Source: Fibrobacter sp. (lineage in GTDB: Bacteria; Fibrobacterota; Fibrobacteria; Fibrobacterales; Fibrobacteraceae). Taken from it: a DNA stretch of 64,000 nt. Shown here one piece after another: positions 1 to 8,811 of this stretch. The stretch spans positions 1 through 64,000 of the forward strand of contig JAKSIJ010000005.1 in the NCBI GenBank assembly GCA_024398875.1, written 5' to 3'. The notes beneath the pieces are model-generated. The model had not been told where the DNA came from, ran no database searches, and worked only from the letters and a program-made list of their open reading frames with translations. Made by a program: the position numbers and the translations under genes. Positions within the stretch are counted from its first letter, which is position 1; every line of letters begins with the position of its first letter.

Positions 1-882
1 ATGTCCATCATTTCCATGACAGGGTTCGGCAAGAGCGAATCCAACTTTCAAGGAACCAGTTGCGTCATCGAAGTCCGCAGCGTAAACAGCCGCTTTCTGG
101 AAATCTCCAGCCGGATTCCCAAGAACTTCGCCTATCTGGAAAATGATTTCAAGAACCTCATCAAGGAAAAGCTCTCCCGCGGTTCCGTGAACTTCTCCAT
201 CACGCTTGGGGCGGGTTCCATCGGGAACATTCCCGTTTGCTACAACGAGGAAGCCATCGGAAAGTTCGTGGACATCACAAAAGCCATGCAGACAAAGTTC
301 GGCATCGCGGGCGAAATCAAGCTGGAGCACGTGCTCTCCATTCCGGAAGTGCTGCAGTTCACCGATGCGGGCGCCGACAACGAGGCCTGGGAAAAGCACC
401 TCACCGCAGAACTTTCCAAAGCCCTCGATGGCGTGAACGCCATGCGCGAGAAAGAGGGCGCCAATCTGGCTCTGGACTTGGAACGCCGCGTCAAGCACCT
501 GAACGAAGTCCTCGACAAGGTGGAGGTTCTGGACCCGAAGCGCATCGATGTGTGGAAGGAAAAATTCCGGGAGCGCATCAACGGCCTCATGAAGGATACC
601 GAGATTGACGAGGTACGCCTGCTGCAGGAAGCCTGCATCATGGCGGACAAGCTGGACATCCATGAGGAAATCACCCGCTTCCGCAGTCACAACAAGCTAT
701 TTCTGGATGCTCTCGCCAAAGGCGGCGCACAGGGCAAGAACCTGGGATTCATTCTGCAGGAGATGGGCCGCGAAGCAAACACCCTCGGCACAAAATGTCA
801 AAGTGCGGACATCGCCGCACTTGCCATTGAACTCAAGAATGAAATTGAGTGCATCCGCGAACAATCTTTAAACATCGCGTAG
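1..882 (+). CDS. yicC: YicC/YloC family endoribonuclease
   Basis: Cytoplasmic RNA-acting protein of the YicC/YloC family; in E. coli YicC affects small-RNA turnover. Seen here: the N-terminal hallmark SMTGFG (residues 5-10), EVRSVNSRFLE (from 24), and the C-terminal DUF1732 part with RFRSHNKLF (~226) and GKNLGFILQEMGRE (~244). The 293-aa length is full for the family. The ATG is the first base of the window, so its RBS and upstream operon partners (often gmk and rpoZ elsewhere) are not visible. It meets a convergent gene 22 bp downstream; a weak AACCC/GGGTT hairpin (889-906) lies between them. Confidence 0.93.
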   Translation: MSIISMTGFGKSESNFQGTSCVIEVRSVNSRFLEISSRIPKNFAYLENDFKNLIKEKLSRGSVNFSITLGAGSIGNIPVCYNEEAIGKFVDITKAMQTKFGIAGEIKLEHVLSIPEVLQFTDAGADNEAWEKHLTAELSKALDGVNAMREKEGANLALDLERRVKHLNEVLDKVEVLDPKRIDVWKEKFRERINGLMKDTEIDEVRLLQEACIMADKLDIHEEITRFRSHNKLFLDALAKGGAQGKNLGFILQEMGREANTLGTKCQSADIAALAIELKNEIECIREQSLNIA

Positions 883-904
883 TTCACCAACCCGTTAAAA
901 GGGT

Positions 905-1330
905 TTACATTCCCCGCTTACACTTGAAACCGATCGTTTTGATGAGCCGTTCCTGATTCTCTTCGTGCTTGTCGTAGTTGAACTCTTCGACATACACGGC
1001 CTTGCAATCGAAAAAGCGTTCCTCGTAAACGGGCTTCATGTCGGAGGAATAGTGAATCACCGTCATCTTGAAATTCTTCAGGTATTCGCGGCGAATGCAC
1101 GTGGTTATCAAGTAATCTTCAAACTCATCGAAGGAAATTTCCACAACCGTATAAACGTCACTGGTCTGCTCCTTCAAAAAGCGCATCTTTCGGCAACGGA
1201 TGGAAAGGTCCTTCGCCAGGTTATCAAAAAATTCTTCCTTGCCTTGAGGTACATTTTCGAAATCGATTTTGATGTTAAACAGGTATGATTTAGCCAATTC
1301 CGGCAAATCTGAACGATGCTTAAATTCCAT
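905..1330 (-). CDS. conserved hypothetical protein, possible tail-tube-like beta fold
   Basis: 142 aa, no signal peptide or membrane segment, so presumably cytoplasmic. The ATG at 1330 is preferred because GAGGT lies six bases upstream; the frame stays open to 1516 but that part reads through a hairpin leader and looks non-coding. The second half alternates hydrophobic beta-type segments (FKMTVIHYSSD, VYEERFFDCKAVYVEEF, RLIKTIGFKCKR). This order loosely recalls phage tail-tube/Hcp-type proteins, but that is only a visual impression. No catalytic motif is recognised. It is convergent with yicC and divergent from proA. Confidence 0.7.
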   Translation of the reverse strand: MEFKHRSDLPELAKSYLFNIKIDFENVPQGKEEFFDNLAKDLSIRCRKMRFLKEQTSDVYTVVEISFDEFEDYLITTCIRREYLKNFKMTVIHYSSDMKPVYEERFFDCKAVYVEEFNYDKHEENQERLIKTIGFKCKRGM

Positions 1331-1361
1331 TTTTACCTCAACAAGTACACCCAAACGCTTC

Positions 1362-1440
1362 AAAAAAGGAACCTGACGCCATCCCAGCATCAGGTCCTTA
1401 CACCCAAGTCCGATACTTGCGACTACAAGTTGGTGTCGCA
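1362..1440 (-). promoter_or_regulatory. leader with terminator-like attenuator before the 905-1330 gene
   Basis: Read on the minus strand: first a hairpin TGCGAC/GTCGCA (1440-1418), then GGACCTGA pairing with TCAGGTTCC (1397-1368), followed at once by six T residues (1367-1362). That is the layout of an intrinsic terminator, about 30 bases before the start codon. The first hairpin's loop (ACCAACTT) could pair with ACTTGGGT between the two stems, giving an alternative fold. This suggests a transcription attenuator or ligand/protein-responsive leader; no known riboswitch class is recognised. Confidence 0.45.
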
Positions 1441-1521
1441 GGTAAGAACAAACCTGTACCTTCACAAAATAAACATTATTCCCCGAAAAATCAACCAAAC
1501 TGCCTTTTTTTCGCAATTTTA

Positions 1522-1540
1522 TTATTCCAAGTTGGAATAA
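1522..1540. promoter_or_regulatory. 19-bp perfect inverted repeat, candidate operator
   Basis: TTATTCCAA, one spacer base, then TTGGAATAA: a perfect 9-bp inverted repeat in the 325-bp gap between the divergent 905-1330 gene and proA, about 115 bp before the proA ATG. This size and symmetry fit a dimeric repressor site. No cognate regulator gene is visible in the window. Confidence 0.4.
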
Positions 1541-1655
1541 AATGTGGCGATTTCAGTCAAAATAAGCGAAAAGTAAGGAATCAGGACGTTTTTACAACCG
1601 GCAACCAGGTGGTCAAAATTTTTTACCATACATCAAAATATCTATCTTGAATATT

Positions 1656-2924
1656 ATGGAAAACATTTGCAATCTCGATGAATACGCCGAAAATCTGGCA
1701 AAGAACGCCAAGCAGGCAACCCGCGGGCTCCGCACCCTCAGTGCAGAATGCCGCAATGCAGCGCTGAACCTGGTCGCCCAAAAGCTTCGCGAGCAGAAAA
1801 GCGCAATCCTCGCCGCCAACAAGCAGGATTTGGATGCCAGTGCCGGGAAAATCAGCGACGCCATGATGGATCGCCTCACCTTGAACGACGCCCGCATTGA
1901 GGCCATGGCCAAGGGTGCCGAAGAGATTGCCGCATTCACCGACCCTCTGGGCCGCATTCTGGAAGCCCGTGAATTGAAGAACGGCATTAAAATCAGCCGC
2001 GTGGCAGTTCCCCTGGGAGCCATCTTCTTCATCTACGAAAGCCGCCCCAACGTCACAATCGATGGCGCTTGCCTCTGCTTCAAATCCGGGAACGCCGTGG
2101 TGCTCCGCGGTGGCAAGGAATCCCTTAATTCCTCCAAACTTTTAGCAAACATTTTCCGCAGCGCCCTTGCCGAAAGCGGCATCAACGAAAACGCGGTGCA
2201 GCTGGTGGAAAATCCGGATCACGCCCTAGTGACAAAGCTTCTGCAGATGAACAACTATCTGGATTTGGTCATCCCCCGCGGTGGCGAGCGCCTCATCCGT
2301 GCTGTTGTGGACCAGAGCAAGATTCCCGTCATCAAGCATTTCAACGGCATCTGCCATGTGTATGTGGACAAGAGCGCCGACATCGAAAAAGCCCGCAACA
2401 TCCTCATCAACGCAAAGACCCAGCGCACTGGAGTCTGCAACGCCATGGAATGCGTGCTGTTTGACCGCCATCTGGAAAAATCCGTGATTGCAGACCTGGT
2501 GAAAACCCTGCAAGACAAGGGTGTGGAATTCTTCGGCAATGCAGAATGCATAAGCACTCTCCCAAGCATCACAGACATCGGCGACGAAAGTAACTACCAT
2601 CACGAATATCTGGCCCTGAAAGCTAGCGTGAAGTTTGTGGACGGCGTGGAAGAAGCCTGCGAACACATCGAGAAAAACAGCAGCGGACACACGGAAGCAA
2701 TCGTGGCCGAAGATGCTACAGCACTCGACTACTTTGCCGCCAACGTAGATAGCAGTAGCGTGATGCTGAACGCCAGCACACGTTTTGCCGACGGTGGTGA
2801 ATACGGTCTTGGCGCCGAAGTGGGCATCAGCACCGACAAGATTCACGCCCGTGGCCCCATGGGAGTAGAGAGTCTCTGCACCTACAAGTGGATTTTGCGC
2901 GGAAACGGACAAGTGAGAGGGTGA
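1656..2924 (+). CDS. proA: glutamate-5-semialdehyde dehydrogenase (gamma-glutamyl phosphate reductase)
   Basis: Second step of proline synthesis: NADPH reduction of gamma-glutamyl phosphate to the semialdehyde, in the cytoplasm. Seen: aldehyde-dehydrogenase fold with FIYESRPNVTIDGA (~125), GGKESLNSS, VIPRGGERLIR (~207), the catalytic-Cys motif TGVCNAMECVLFD (Cys ~261) and the C-terminal HARGPMGVESL. 422 aa from the ATG; a TTG three codons earlier is possible but no SD supports either. proB is not in the window. The stop codon is followed immediately by a mosaic repeat. Confidence 0.97.
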   Translation: MENICNLDEYAENLAKNAKQATRGLRTLSAECRNAALNLVAQKLREQKSAILAANKQDLDASAGKISDAMMDRLTLNDARIEAMAKGAEEIAAFTDPLGRILEARELKNGIKISRVAVPLGAIFFIYESRPNVTIDGACLCFKSGNAVVLRGGKESLNSSKLLANIFRSALAESGINENAVQLVENPDHALVTKLLQMNNYLDLVIPRGGERLIRAVVDQSKIPVIKHFNGICHVYVDKSADIEKARNILINAKTQRTGVCNAMECVLFDRHLEKSVIADLVKTLQDKGVEFFGNAECISTLPSITDIGDESNYHHEYLALKASVKFVDGVEEACEHIEKNSSGHTEAIVAEDATALDYFAANVDSSSVMLNASTRFADGGEYGLGAEVGISTDKIHARGPMGVESLCTYKWILRGNGQVRG

Positions 2925-2927
2925 AGA

Positions 2928-3112
2928 ATGTGGAATGCTGAATGCAGAATGCGGAATGATGAATGCTGAATTTTGTCAAGGCGAGGGCAACGGGACTGCT
3001 TGCAGGCTCACTGCCGAGCCGAAGTCAAAATGAGTGCGAAGCACTAATGCGGAATGATGAATTATGAAGTATGAATTATGAGATATGAATTTTGTCGAGG
3101 CGAGACAAATTA
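2928..3112 (+). repeat. mosaic repeat, copy A
   Basis: Begins just after the proA stop. Order: reiterated GAATGCTGAATGCAGAAT words, TTTTGTCAAGGCGAG, a hairpin CTG-CTTG-CAG (2996-3005), GCCGAGCCGAAGTCAAAATG, a hairpin AGTGC-GAA-GCACT (3033-3045), more GAATGATGAATTATGAA words, then TTTTGTCGAGGCGAG. The same order is found at 39697 and, reversed, inside priA at 53470. No open frame or transposase. Confidence 0.85.
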
Positions 3113-3137
3113 TAAATTGGTTCGGGAATAAGGTCTT

Positions 3138-3488
3138 ATGAAATTCGAAGATATTATAAAAGATGTGAAGTTTGAAGTGGAATTCGGTGGCAAGATGCTG
3201 GCCCCCGCCATCGTTCAGGATGCAGACAAAGGCGATGTGCTGATGATGGCCTGGATGGACGAGGAAGCCCTCCGCCGTACCAACGAATGCGGCGAGATGG
3301 TGTTCTGGAGCCGGAGCCGCAAGGAATACTGGCACAAAGGCGACACCAGCGGCAACGTGATGACGGTGGTGGAATGGGCTGCCGACTGCGACAGTGATGC
3401 CCTCCTCTTCAAGGTGCGCATGCAGGGGCCGCAAGTGGCGTGCCATACCGGCGCAAGAAGCTGTTTTTTCAAGATATGCGAGAAATAG
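3138..3488 (+). CDS. hisI: phosphoribosyl-AMP cyclohydrolase
   Basis: Third step of histidine synthesis: opens the adenine ring of phosphoribosyl-AMP. 116 aa, a stand-alone HisI with no HisE pyrophosphohydrolase domain fused. Seen: [15 protein letters not shown] (~34), the substrate loop [16 protein letters not shown] (~57), the metal motif DCDSDALL (~82) and [10 protein letters not shown] (~101), whose cysteines with the earlier Cys bind zinc in the family. No other his genes are near. A mosaic repeat lies directly upstream, so the promoter must lie in or downstream of it. Confidence 0.96.
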   Translation: MKFEDIIKDVKFEVEFGGKMLAPAIVQDADKGDVLMMAWMDEEALRRTNECGEMVFWSRSRKEYWHKGDTSGNVMTVVEWAADCDSDALLFKVRMQGPQVACHTGARSCFFKICEK

Positions 3489-3553
3489 AATTCACCCCAT
3501 AGGCGAAGTTTTAAAACGTCGGGGTGAAAACTCCGGCGTTATTTTTTGAGAGA

Positions 3554-4888
3554 ATGGAACAGAAGCTACTAGACGATATTCGAGGAATGGTTCGCAGCCA
3601 CAAATGGAAGCGGCTGTTGCTTGCCGTTTCAGGCGGTTTGGATTCCATTTGTCTCGCCCATTACTTTATTCAAAATAGAGAGGCCCTGGGGATTGAAGGG
3701 CTTGGCATTGCCCATGTGCATCATGGGCTCCGGGAAGGAACCGCCGATGCGGATGCGGAATTCGTGCAAAAATTTGCCGAGGCAAAAGGCGTTCCGTTTT
3801 TCCTGCGAAAGTTAGATGGCGCAGTCCTCAAGGCAGGCGGTTCCGTGGAGGAGAACGCCCGAGATGCCAGGTATGAAGCGCTGGCAGAAATTGCCTGCGA
3901 GAGCTGCGCGGAGGCCATCGTCACGGCGCATCATGCCGGAGACCAGGCGGAAACGCTATACCTGCGGCTGCGCCGTGGTGTGACGCTTGCAGGGCTTTCG
4001 GGAATGGCCTCCGCGCGGGCTTTAAGCGTCCGAGGAAAACAATCCGCAGAATCGTCTGAGGTAACCGCCGCGGAAATAAAGCTCTATCGCCCGCTGCTAA
4101 ACGTCACTCGCGAGAGGCTGAAGGAATATGCCCGCGAAAACAGTCTCTGCTGGCGGGAAGACGAAAGCAATGCAGATATAAAGTTCGCCCGAAATCTGGT
4201 GCGCCACAAACTCCTCCCGAACCTAGAGCAGTTTTCTCCCGGCGCTACGGCGCAACTTTGTCGCATTGCAGGCCTCGCCCGCACCGCCTACAAAAATGTA
4301 TTGACAGCTGTAAATACACTTTGTAATACAGCCATTATTCCCGAGGCGGAATGGCCTTTCGAGGCAAGTGTTGCCCCTTACCAGAAAGTTCTTGCGCTTT
4401 CCTGGGACCGCGTTGCCTCTCTTCTCGCCAACCCATTAAAAAAAGAAGAACCTGCCGAAAATTCTTCCGTTGAAAAGGGGCGTTTGGAGCTTTTCCGCTT
4501 GTGGCTGGATTCTCGGGGATTCCGGTTTCCCGTGGAGGCGCTCGCAATGACGCAGGCTCCGCGCCCGCTTATGCGCTTTCACACGCGAGCTTTGGAGAAA
4601 TGCCGCCATATCCTTTGGATTTACGATGTTGCTCTCCCGAAGGCCTCGACAAATTTGTATTTTGAGGGCGATAAGTCTAGGTTTTCGCAAGTGGAAGGCT
4701 GCTGGCGTCACCCTGAGGAAGGGGATGTTTTGTGGCCTCTAGATGAGAAAATCAAGCAGAGGCCTTTGAAGCAATGGCTGCAGGAGAAGGGAATTCCCCA
4801 TTGGGTGCGCCCCTCTCTGGATGTTTTTGCGCAAGGCCATCGCGTTGTTTTTGTTTCTGGCGTTCGCGCAGGTAAGGTAACCGTTTGA
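3554..4888 (+). CDS. tilS: tRNA(Ile)-lysidine synthase
   Basis: Ligates lysine to C34 of tRNA-Ile(CAU), changing it to read AUA. Seen: the N-type PP-loop SGGLDS (residues ~25-30), HVHHGLREG (~55), [20 protein letters not shown] (~126), and at the C-end a TilS_C domain ([18 protein letters not shown]). ATG 3554 has GAGAG very close in front; an upstream GTG at 3524 in the same frame is the alternative. GTG 3524 sits in an inverted repeat (TTCACCCC 3491-3498 / GGGGTGAA 3521-3528). First gene of the tilS-ftsH-folP-cdaA operon; its end overlaps ftsH by 4 bp. Confidence 0.95.
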   Translation: MEQKLLDDIRGMVRSHKWKRLLLAVSGGLDSICLAHYFIQNREALGIEGLGIAHVHHGLREGTADADAEFVQKFAEAKGVPFFLRKLDGAVLKAGGSVEENARDARYEALAEIACESCAEAIVTAHHAGDQAETLYLRLRRGVTLAGLSGMASARALSVRGKQSAESSEVTAAEIKLYRPLLNVTRERLKEYARENSLCWREDESNADIKFARNLVRHKLLPNLEQFSPGATAQLCRIAGLARTAYKNVLTAVNTLCNTAIIPEAEWPFEASVAPYQKVLALSWDRVASLLANPLKKEEPAENSSVEKGRLELFRLWLDSRGFRFPVEALAMTQAPRPLMRFHTRALEKCRHILWIYDVALPKASTNLYFEGDKSRFSQVEGCWRHPEEGDVLWPLDEKIKQRPLKQWLQEKGIPHWVRPSLDVFAQGHRVVFVSGVRAGKVTV

Positions 4889-7080
4889 AAAAAGAGAATT
4901 CTAATCAGAGTCCTAAGGGCAAATCTCCCTTCAAGAATCGTAATTTCATCATTGTTCTCGTGATGCTTCTGATGCTGTTCGTCATGTTCCCGCTCACCGG
5001 GAAGGACAACAGTCAAGACATGACTCGCACGGAGTTTCTCGCCATGATGGGCGACTCCAGCGCCGTCATTACGGAACTTTCGCTGCAGAAGACTCCCGAT
5101 GGTATCATCATCGAAGGCGCCCGCGCCATGACGGATGAAGAAATCGCCGAGGCGAAGAAGAATCAGAACGTCATCGCACGCTTTACGCGGAATGCAAGTG
5201 AGGGCAAGACCCGCAAGTTCACGAGCCACATGCTGGAAATCTCCAACGAGCAGATTACCGCCTGGGAGATGTTCAAGAATGTGAAGGTGAAGGTCATTCA
5301 CGAATCCACCACCTGGTTCGATGCCATCATCTCCTTCCTCCCCGTCATCCTCCTCATCGCCTTCTTCTGGATTATGACCAGCCGTCAGATGGGCGGCGGC
5401 GGAAAGAATCCCTTCAGTTTCGGAAAGAGCCAAGCCAAGGTTCTCACGGCTAGCGGCAAAAAGAAGACCACCTTCAATGACGTGGCCGGCTGCGACGAAG
5501 CCAAGCAGGATTTGCAGGAACTTGTGGAATTTTTGAAGGACCCGAAAAAGTTTGACATGCTGGGTGGCCGCATTCCCAAGGGCGCTTTGCTGGTTGGGCC
5601 TCCGGGTACGGGTAAGACGCTTCTCGCCCGCGCTGTGGCTGGTGAGGCGGGCGTTCCCTTCTTCAGCATGAGCGGTTCCGACTTTGTGGAAATGTTTGTG
5701 GGCGTTGGTGCAAGCCGTGTCCGTGATTTGTTTGAAACCGGAAAGAAGAACGCACCCTGCATTTTGTTCATCGATGAAATTGACGCGGTGGGTCGGCAGC
5801 GCGGTGCTGGTCTCGGCGGTGGACACGACGAACGCGAGCAGACGTTGAACCAGTTGCTCGTTGAGATGGACGGTTTTGCCGCAAACGAGGGCGTGATTTT
5901 GATTGCCGCCACCAACAGGCCGGATGTTCTGGATAAGGCACTCCTCCGCCCGGGACGTTTTGACCGCCAGATTGTGGTGGGACTGCCCGACCTGAAGGGC
6001 CGCGAAGAAATACTTCGTGTTCATTTGAGGAAGCGCAAGGTGCCTCTGGCAAAGGATGTGGATGTTTCCGCCATCGCCAAGGGAACTCCGGGCCTTGCTG
6101 GCGCTGACCTTGAGAACCTTGTGAACGAAGCCGCCCTCCTGGCCGCTCGCTTCAACAACAAGAAAGTGACGATGCTTGACTTTGAAGAAGCTCGCGATAA
6201 ACTCAGCATGGGTGCCGAGCGCCGCACGCTTCTCATGACGGAAGAAGAAAGACGCCACACCGCCTACCACGAAGCGGGCCATGCCCTCATGACGCTTCTC
6301 TGCAAGCACAGCGATCCACTGCACAAGATTACCATCATTCCTCGCGGCCGCGCTCTCGGCATCACCATGAGCCTGCCGGAACGGGATCAGGTAAGCTACA
6401 GCCGCGAGTATGCGGAAGAACGCATCATGATTATGATGTCTGGCCGCCTTGCTGAAATGGTGTTCTTCAATCACCAGAGCACAGGAGCCTCGAACGACAT
6501 CCAGCGGGCCACTGAACTTGCACGCAAGATGGTGACGGAATGGGGCTTCGACGACGAAATCGGCCCGGTCTGCTACAGCCGCGCCGATGGCGAAGTGTTC
6601 CTGGGTCGCGAGATTTCAAAGCCTAAGGAAATGTCCGAGATGATGGCGGAAAAGATTGACAACGCCGTCAACAACCTCATCAAGCGCTTGGACGCCGCCG
6701 CACGGAAACTCTTGGAAGAGAACAAGGATAAACTTGTGGACCTGGCGGAAGCCCTCTTTGAATTTGAGGTTCTGGACCGGGAAGAAATCGACAAGGTCAT
6801 GGCCGGAGAAAAACTGGAAGGCACCAAGAAGAGCCGCCAGTACAAGGCTCTGGAAGAAATGGCCGCGAAAAAGAAGAAGGCAGAGGAACCGCCTCCTGAC
6901 CCCGGAAAGCAGCCGCCTACTGCACCCGCGGCAGATGGTGCTGCGGAAACTGCGCCTGAGGCTACCGTCGCCGAGGTGAAGCCGCAACCTGCTAATGGAG
7001 GCGAAACCGCGACAAACTCGCCGGCAGTAGACGCTCCCGACCACTCTGAAGAAGTTCCTCCCGAAGATCCGAAGGCATAG
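4885..7080 (+). CDS. ftsH: ATP-dependent zinc metalloprotease FtsH
   Basis: Membrane-bound AAA+ protease for membrane and short-lived cytoplasmic proteins. Two membrane segments (~18-36 and ~148-166) flank a short periplasmic part; then Walker A GPPGTGKT (238-245), Walker B ILFIDEID (~291), the second region of homology [20 protein letters not shown] (~340), and zinc site HEAGH (462-466). TTG start, overlapping the tilS stop. At 731 aa it is longer than usual (~640): about 70 C-terminal residues form a Pro/Ala/Glu-rich low-complexity tail. Confidence 0.98.
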   Translation: MKKENSNQSPKGKSPFKNRNFIIVLVMLLMLFVMFPLTGKDNSQDMTRTEFLAMMGDSSAVITELSLQKTPDGIIIEGARAMTDEEIAEAKKNQNVIARFTRNASEGKTRKFTSHMLEISNEQITAWEMFKNVKVKVIHESTTWFDAIISFLPVILLIAFFWIMTSRQMGGGGKNPFSFGKSQAKVLTASGKKKTTFNDVAGCDEAKQDLQELVEFLKDPKKFDMLGGRIPKGALLVGPPGTGKTLLARAVAGEAGVPFFSMSGSDFVEMFVGVGASRVRDLFETGKKNAPCILFIDEIDAVGRQRGAGLGGGHDEREQTLNQLLVEMDGFAANEGVILIAATNRPDVLDKALLRPGRFDRQIVVGLPDLKGREEILRVHLRKRKVPLAKDVDVSAIAKGTPGLAGADLENLVNEAALLAARFNNKKVTMLDFEEARDKLSMGAERRTLLMTEEERRHTAYHEAGHALMTLLCKHSDPLHKITIIPRGRALGITMSLPERDQVSYSREYAEERIMIMMSGRLAEMVFFNHQSTGASNDIQRATELARKMVTEWGFDDEIGPVCYSRADGEVFLGREISKPKEMSEMMAEKIDNAVNNLIKRLDAAARKLLEENKDKLVDLAEALFEFEVLDREEIDKVMAGEKLEGTKKSRQYKALEEMAAKKKKAEEPPPDPGKQPPTAPAADGAAETAPEATVAEVKPQPANGGETATNSPAVDAPDHSEEVPPEDPKA

Positions 7081-7091
7081 CACAAGAATTG

Positions 7092-7988
7092 ATGCTGGAC
7101 GCCTCTTCCGAAAGAATCTCAACTGTCTGGAAAATCGGGAACGAATCCGTTTCCGCCTACCCCATGCCGCTTGTCATGGGCATCGTGAATGTAACGCCGG
7201 ATAGTTTCTTCGATGGCGGAAGCCACAACTCCCCCGCAGACGCATTCGAGTTCGCCATCTCCCTTCTGGAGCAAGGCGCCAGCATTCTGGACATCGGCGG
7301 CGAAAGCAGCCGGCCCGGCAGCACTCCCGTAAGCCTTCAAGAAGAATTGGACCGGGTCTGCCCCGTAGTGGAAAGCCTTGCGGAATTCGCCCGCATCGCA
7401 GAAATTTCCGGCAACAATCCGCGGAAGTTCTACATCTCCGTCGATACCACCAAGGCGAAGGTGGCGGAAGAATGCATGAAGCTTGGAGCCCACATCGTGA
7501 ACGACATCAGCGCCTGCACGCTGGATAAAGAAATGCCCGCGGTTATCGCCCGCACAGAAGCCTCCGTGGTCCTCAACCACATGCGGGGCAGCTTCGGCAC
7601 CATGCAGCAAGACTTCGAGCCCTACCAGAATGTGGTGGAAGAAGTCCGCGCAGAACTTCTCGCCCAAGCAAAAGTCCTCACCGACGCAGGCGTAGAACCT
7701 GCCCGCATCTGCCTCGACCCGGGCATCGGCTTCGGAAAAACAGTCCAGAACAACCTGGACCTCATCAAATCGGTGGATATTTTGGCCAAAGAGGGCTACC
7801 CCGTTCTCATCGGCACCTCCAGAAAATCTTATTTTGGTAAACTGGAAGGCTTGGAAAACAGCGACCGTCTCGTTCCCAGTCTCACCGCAGGCATCGTCTC
7901 CGCTTTAGGTGGCGCAAGCGTCCTCCGGGTTCACGACGTTCGCGAAACAGTGGAAGCCCTCCGCGTTTTGAAGGCATTGAGGTCTTGA
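7092..7988 (+). CDS. folP: dihydropteroate synthase
   Basis: Joins p-aminobenzoate to hydroxymethyl-dihydropterin diphosphate in folate synthesis; the target of sulfonamides. Seen: VMGIVNVTPDSFFDGG (~28), ILDIGGESSRPGS (~62), SVDTTKAKV (~117), IVNDISA (~135), LDPGIGFGKT (~206) and GTSRKS (~243), the full TIM-barrel set of pterin-binding motifs. 298 aa. ATG 7092 follows a TTG at 7089. The stop overlaps the cdaA start (TGATG), pointing to translational coupling. The ftsH-folP-cdaA order is common in bacteria. Confidence 0.97.
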   Translation: MLDASSERISTVWKIGNESVSAYPMPLVMGIVNVTPDSFFDGGSHNSPADAFEFAISLLEQGASILDIGGESSRPGSTPVSLQEELDRVCPVVESLAEFARIAEISGNNPRKFYISVDTTKAKVAEECMKLGAHIVNDISACTLDKEMPAVIARTEASVVLNHMRGSFGTMQQDFEPYQNVVEEVRAELLAQAKVLTDAGVEPARICLDPGIGFGKTVQNNLDLIKSVDILAKEGYPVLIGTSRKSYFGKLEGLENSDRLVPSLTAGIVSALGGASVLRVHDVRETVEALRVLKALRS

Positions 7989-8806
7989 TGGTTCTTTTTA
8001 AGCTGTTCGACATTATCGATGTGCGCATGGCTGATGTGCTGGACATTCTGTTGATGTCCATCATTCTCTATTATGTTTTCCTTTTGTTCCGTGGCACCCG
8101 CGCCGTCCAGATGATCATTGGCGGCCTGTTCCTGGTGGTGGCCTGGCTCCTTGCCCAATGGTGGGAACTCCATACCCTTCTGTGGCTCCTGAGTAACGTC
8201 GCCACTCTCGGTATTATCGCCCTCGTGATTTTGTTCCAGCCCGAAATTCGTAGCGCACTAACCCGTATCGGTCAAGCCGTAAGCCGCGCCAACTGGCAAA
8301 GCATCTTCTTCCATGCCAGTGGACTAGACGAAGTGACAAAATCCATCACCGCAGCCGTGCAGGACCTAGCCAAAAACCGCTTTGGCGCGTTAATTGTTTT
8401 GGAAAAACGGGTTGGCTTGAGGAACTATGAAGAAACGGGCGAAATACTGGATGCGCGCATCAGTTCAAGACTGCTCCGTTCCCTCTTCTTCCCCAATTCC
8501 GCACTTCACGATGGTGCAGTTCTACTCAACAGCAAGTGCATTGTTTCTGCAGGCTGTATTCTTCCCATGCCCACGGGCAATGCCGAGGGCGATGCCGGCT
8601 ACGGCATGCGTCACCGCGCCGCAAAGGCTCTGGCCTCCGAATGCGACGCCCTTGTCATCGTCGTTTCCGAAGAAACCGGCTACATCTCCATCGCCTACCG
8701 CAACACCCTCCGCCGCAACTTGAGCCTCAAGGAAGTGGAGCTGGAAATCAAGCGCCACTGGGCAGAACTGTTTAAAGACGCTACCGTAGAAAAGAATTCG
8801 GATTAA
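7988..8806 (+). CDS. cdaA: diadenylate cyclase, CdaA type
   Basis: Makes cyclic di-AMP from two ATP at the inner membrane; c-di-AMP typically controls potassium/osmolyte balance and wall homeostasis. Three N-terminal membrane helices (~15-85), then the DAC domain with LHDGAVLLN (~174; DGA motif) and GMRHRAAK (~204; RHR motif), both intact. 272 aa, normal for CdaA. ATG overlaps the folP stop; GAGGT lies just upstream. No CdaR or GlmM follows, unlike in Firmicutes. Confidence 0.95.
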   Translation: MVLFKLFDIIDVRMADVLDILLMSIILYYVFLLFRGTRAVQMIIGGLFLVVAWLLAQWWELHTLLWLLSNVATLGIIALVILFQPEIRSALTRIGQAVSRANWQSIFFHASGLDEVTKSITAAVQDLAKNRFGALIVLEKRVGLRNYEETGEILDARISSRLLRSLFFPNSALHDGAVLLNSKCIVSAGCILPMPTGNAEGDAGYGMRHRAAKALASECDALVIVVSEETGYISIAYRNTLRRNLSLKEVELEIKRHWAELFKDATVEKNSD

Positions 8807-8811
8807 CCGCC

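Noticed and set aside
1331-1516. N-terminal extension of the 905-1330 gene
   Set aside because: It reads through two hairpins and a T-run, has no SD, and the ATG at 1330 has a good GAGGT.
2930-3060. GAATGCAGAATGC words as a CRISPR or simple microsatellite
   Set aside because: Words are imperfect and embedded in a conserved order with two hairpins; there is no fixed spacer length.
3491-3528. TTCACCCC/GGGGTGAA inverted repeat as a terminator of hisI
   Set aside because: The 22-base spacing is long, no T-run follows, and the right arm covers a possible GTG start of tilS; kept only as a comment.
4708-6474. 588-codon open frame on the minus strand opposite tilS/ftsH
   Set aside because: It lies antisense to two well-conserved genes, is rich in His/Ala/Glu typical of frame shadows, and has no recognisable motif.
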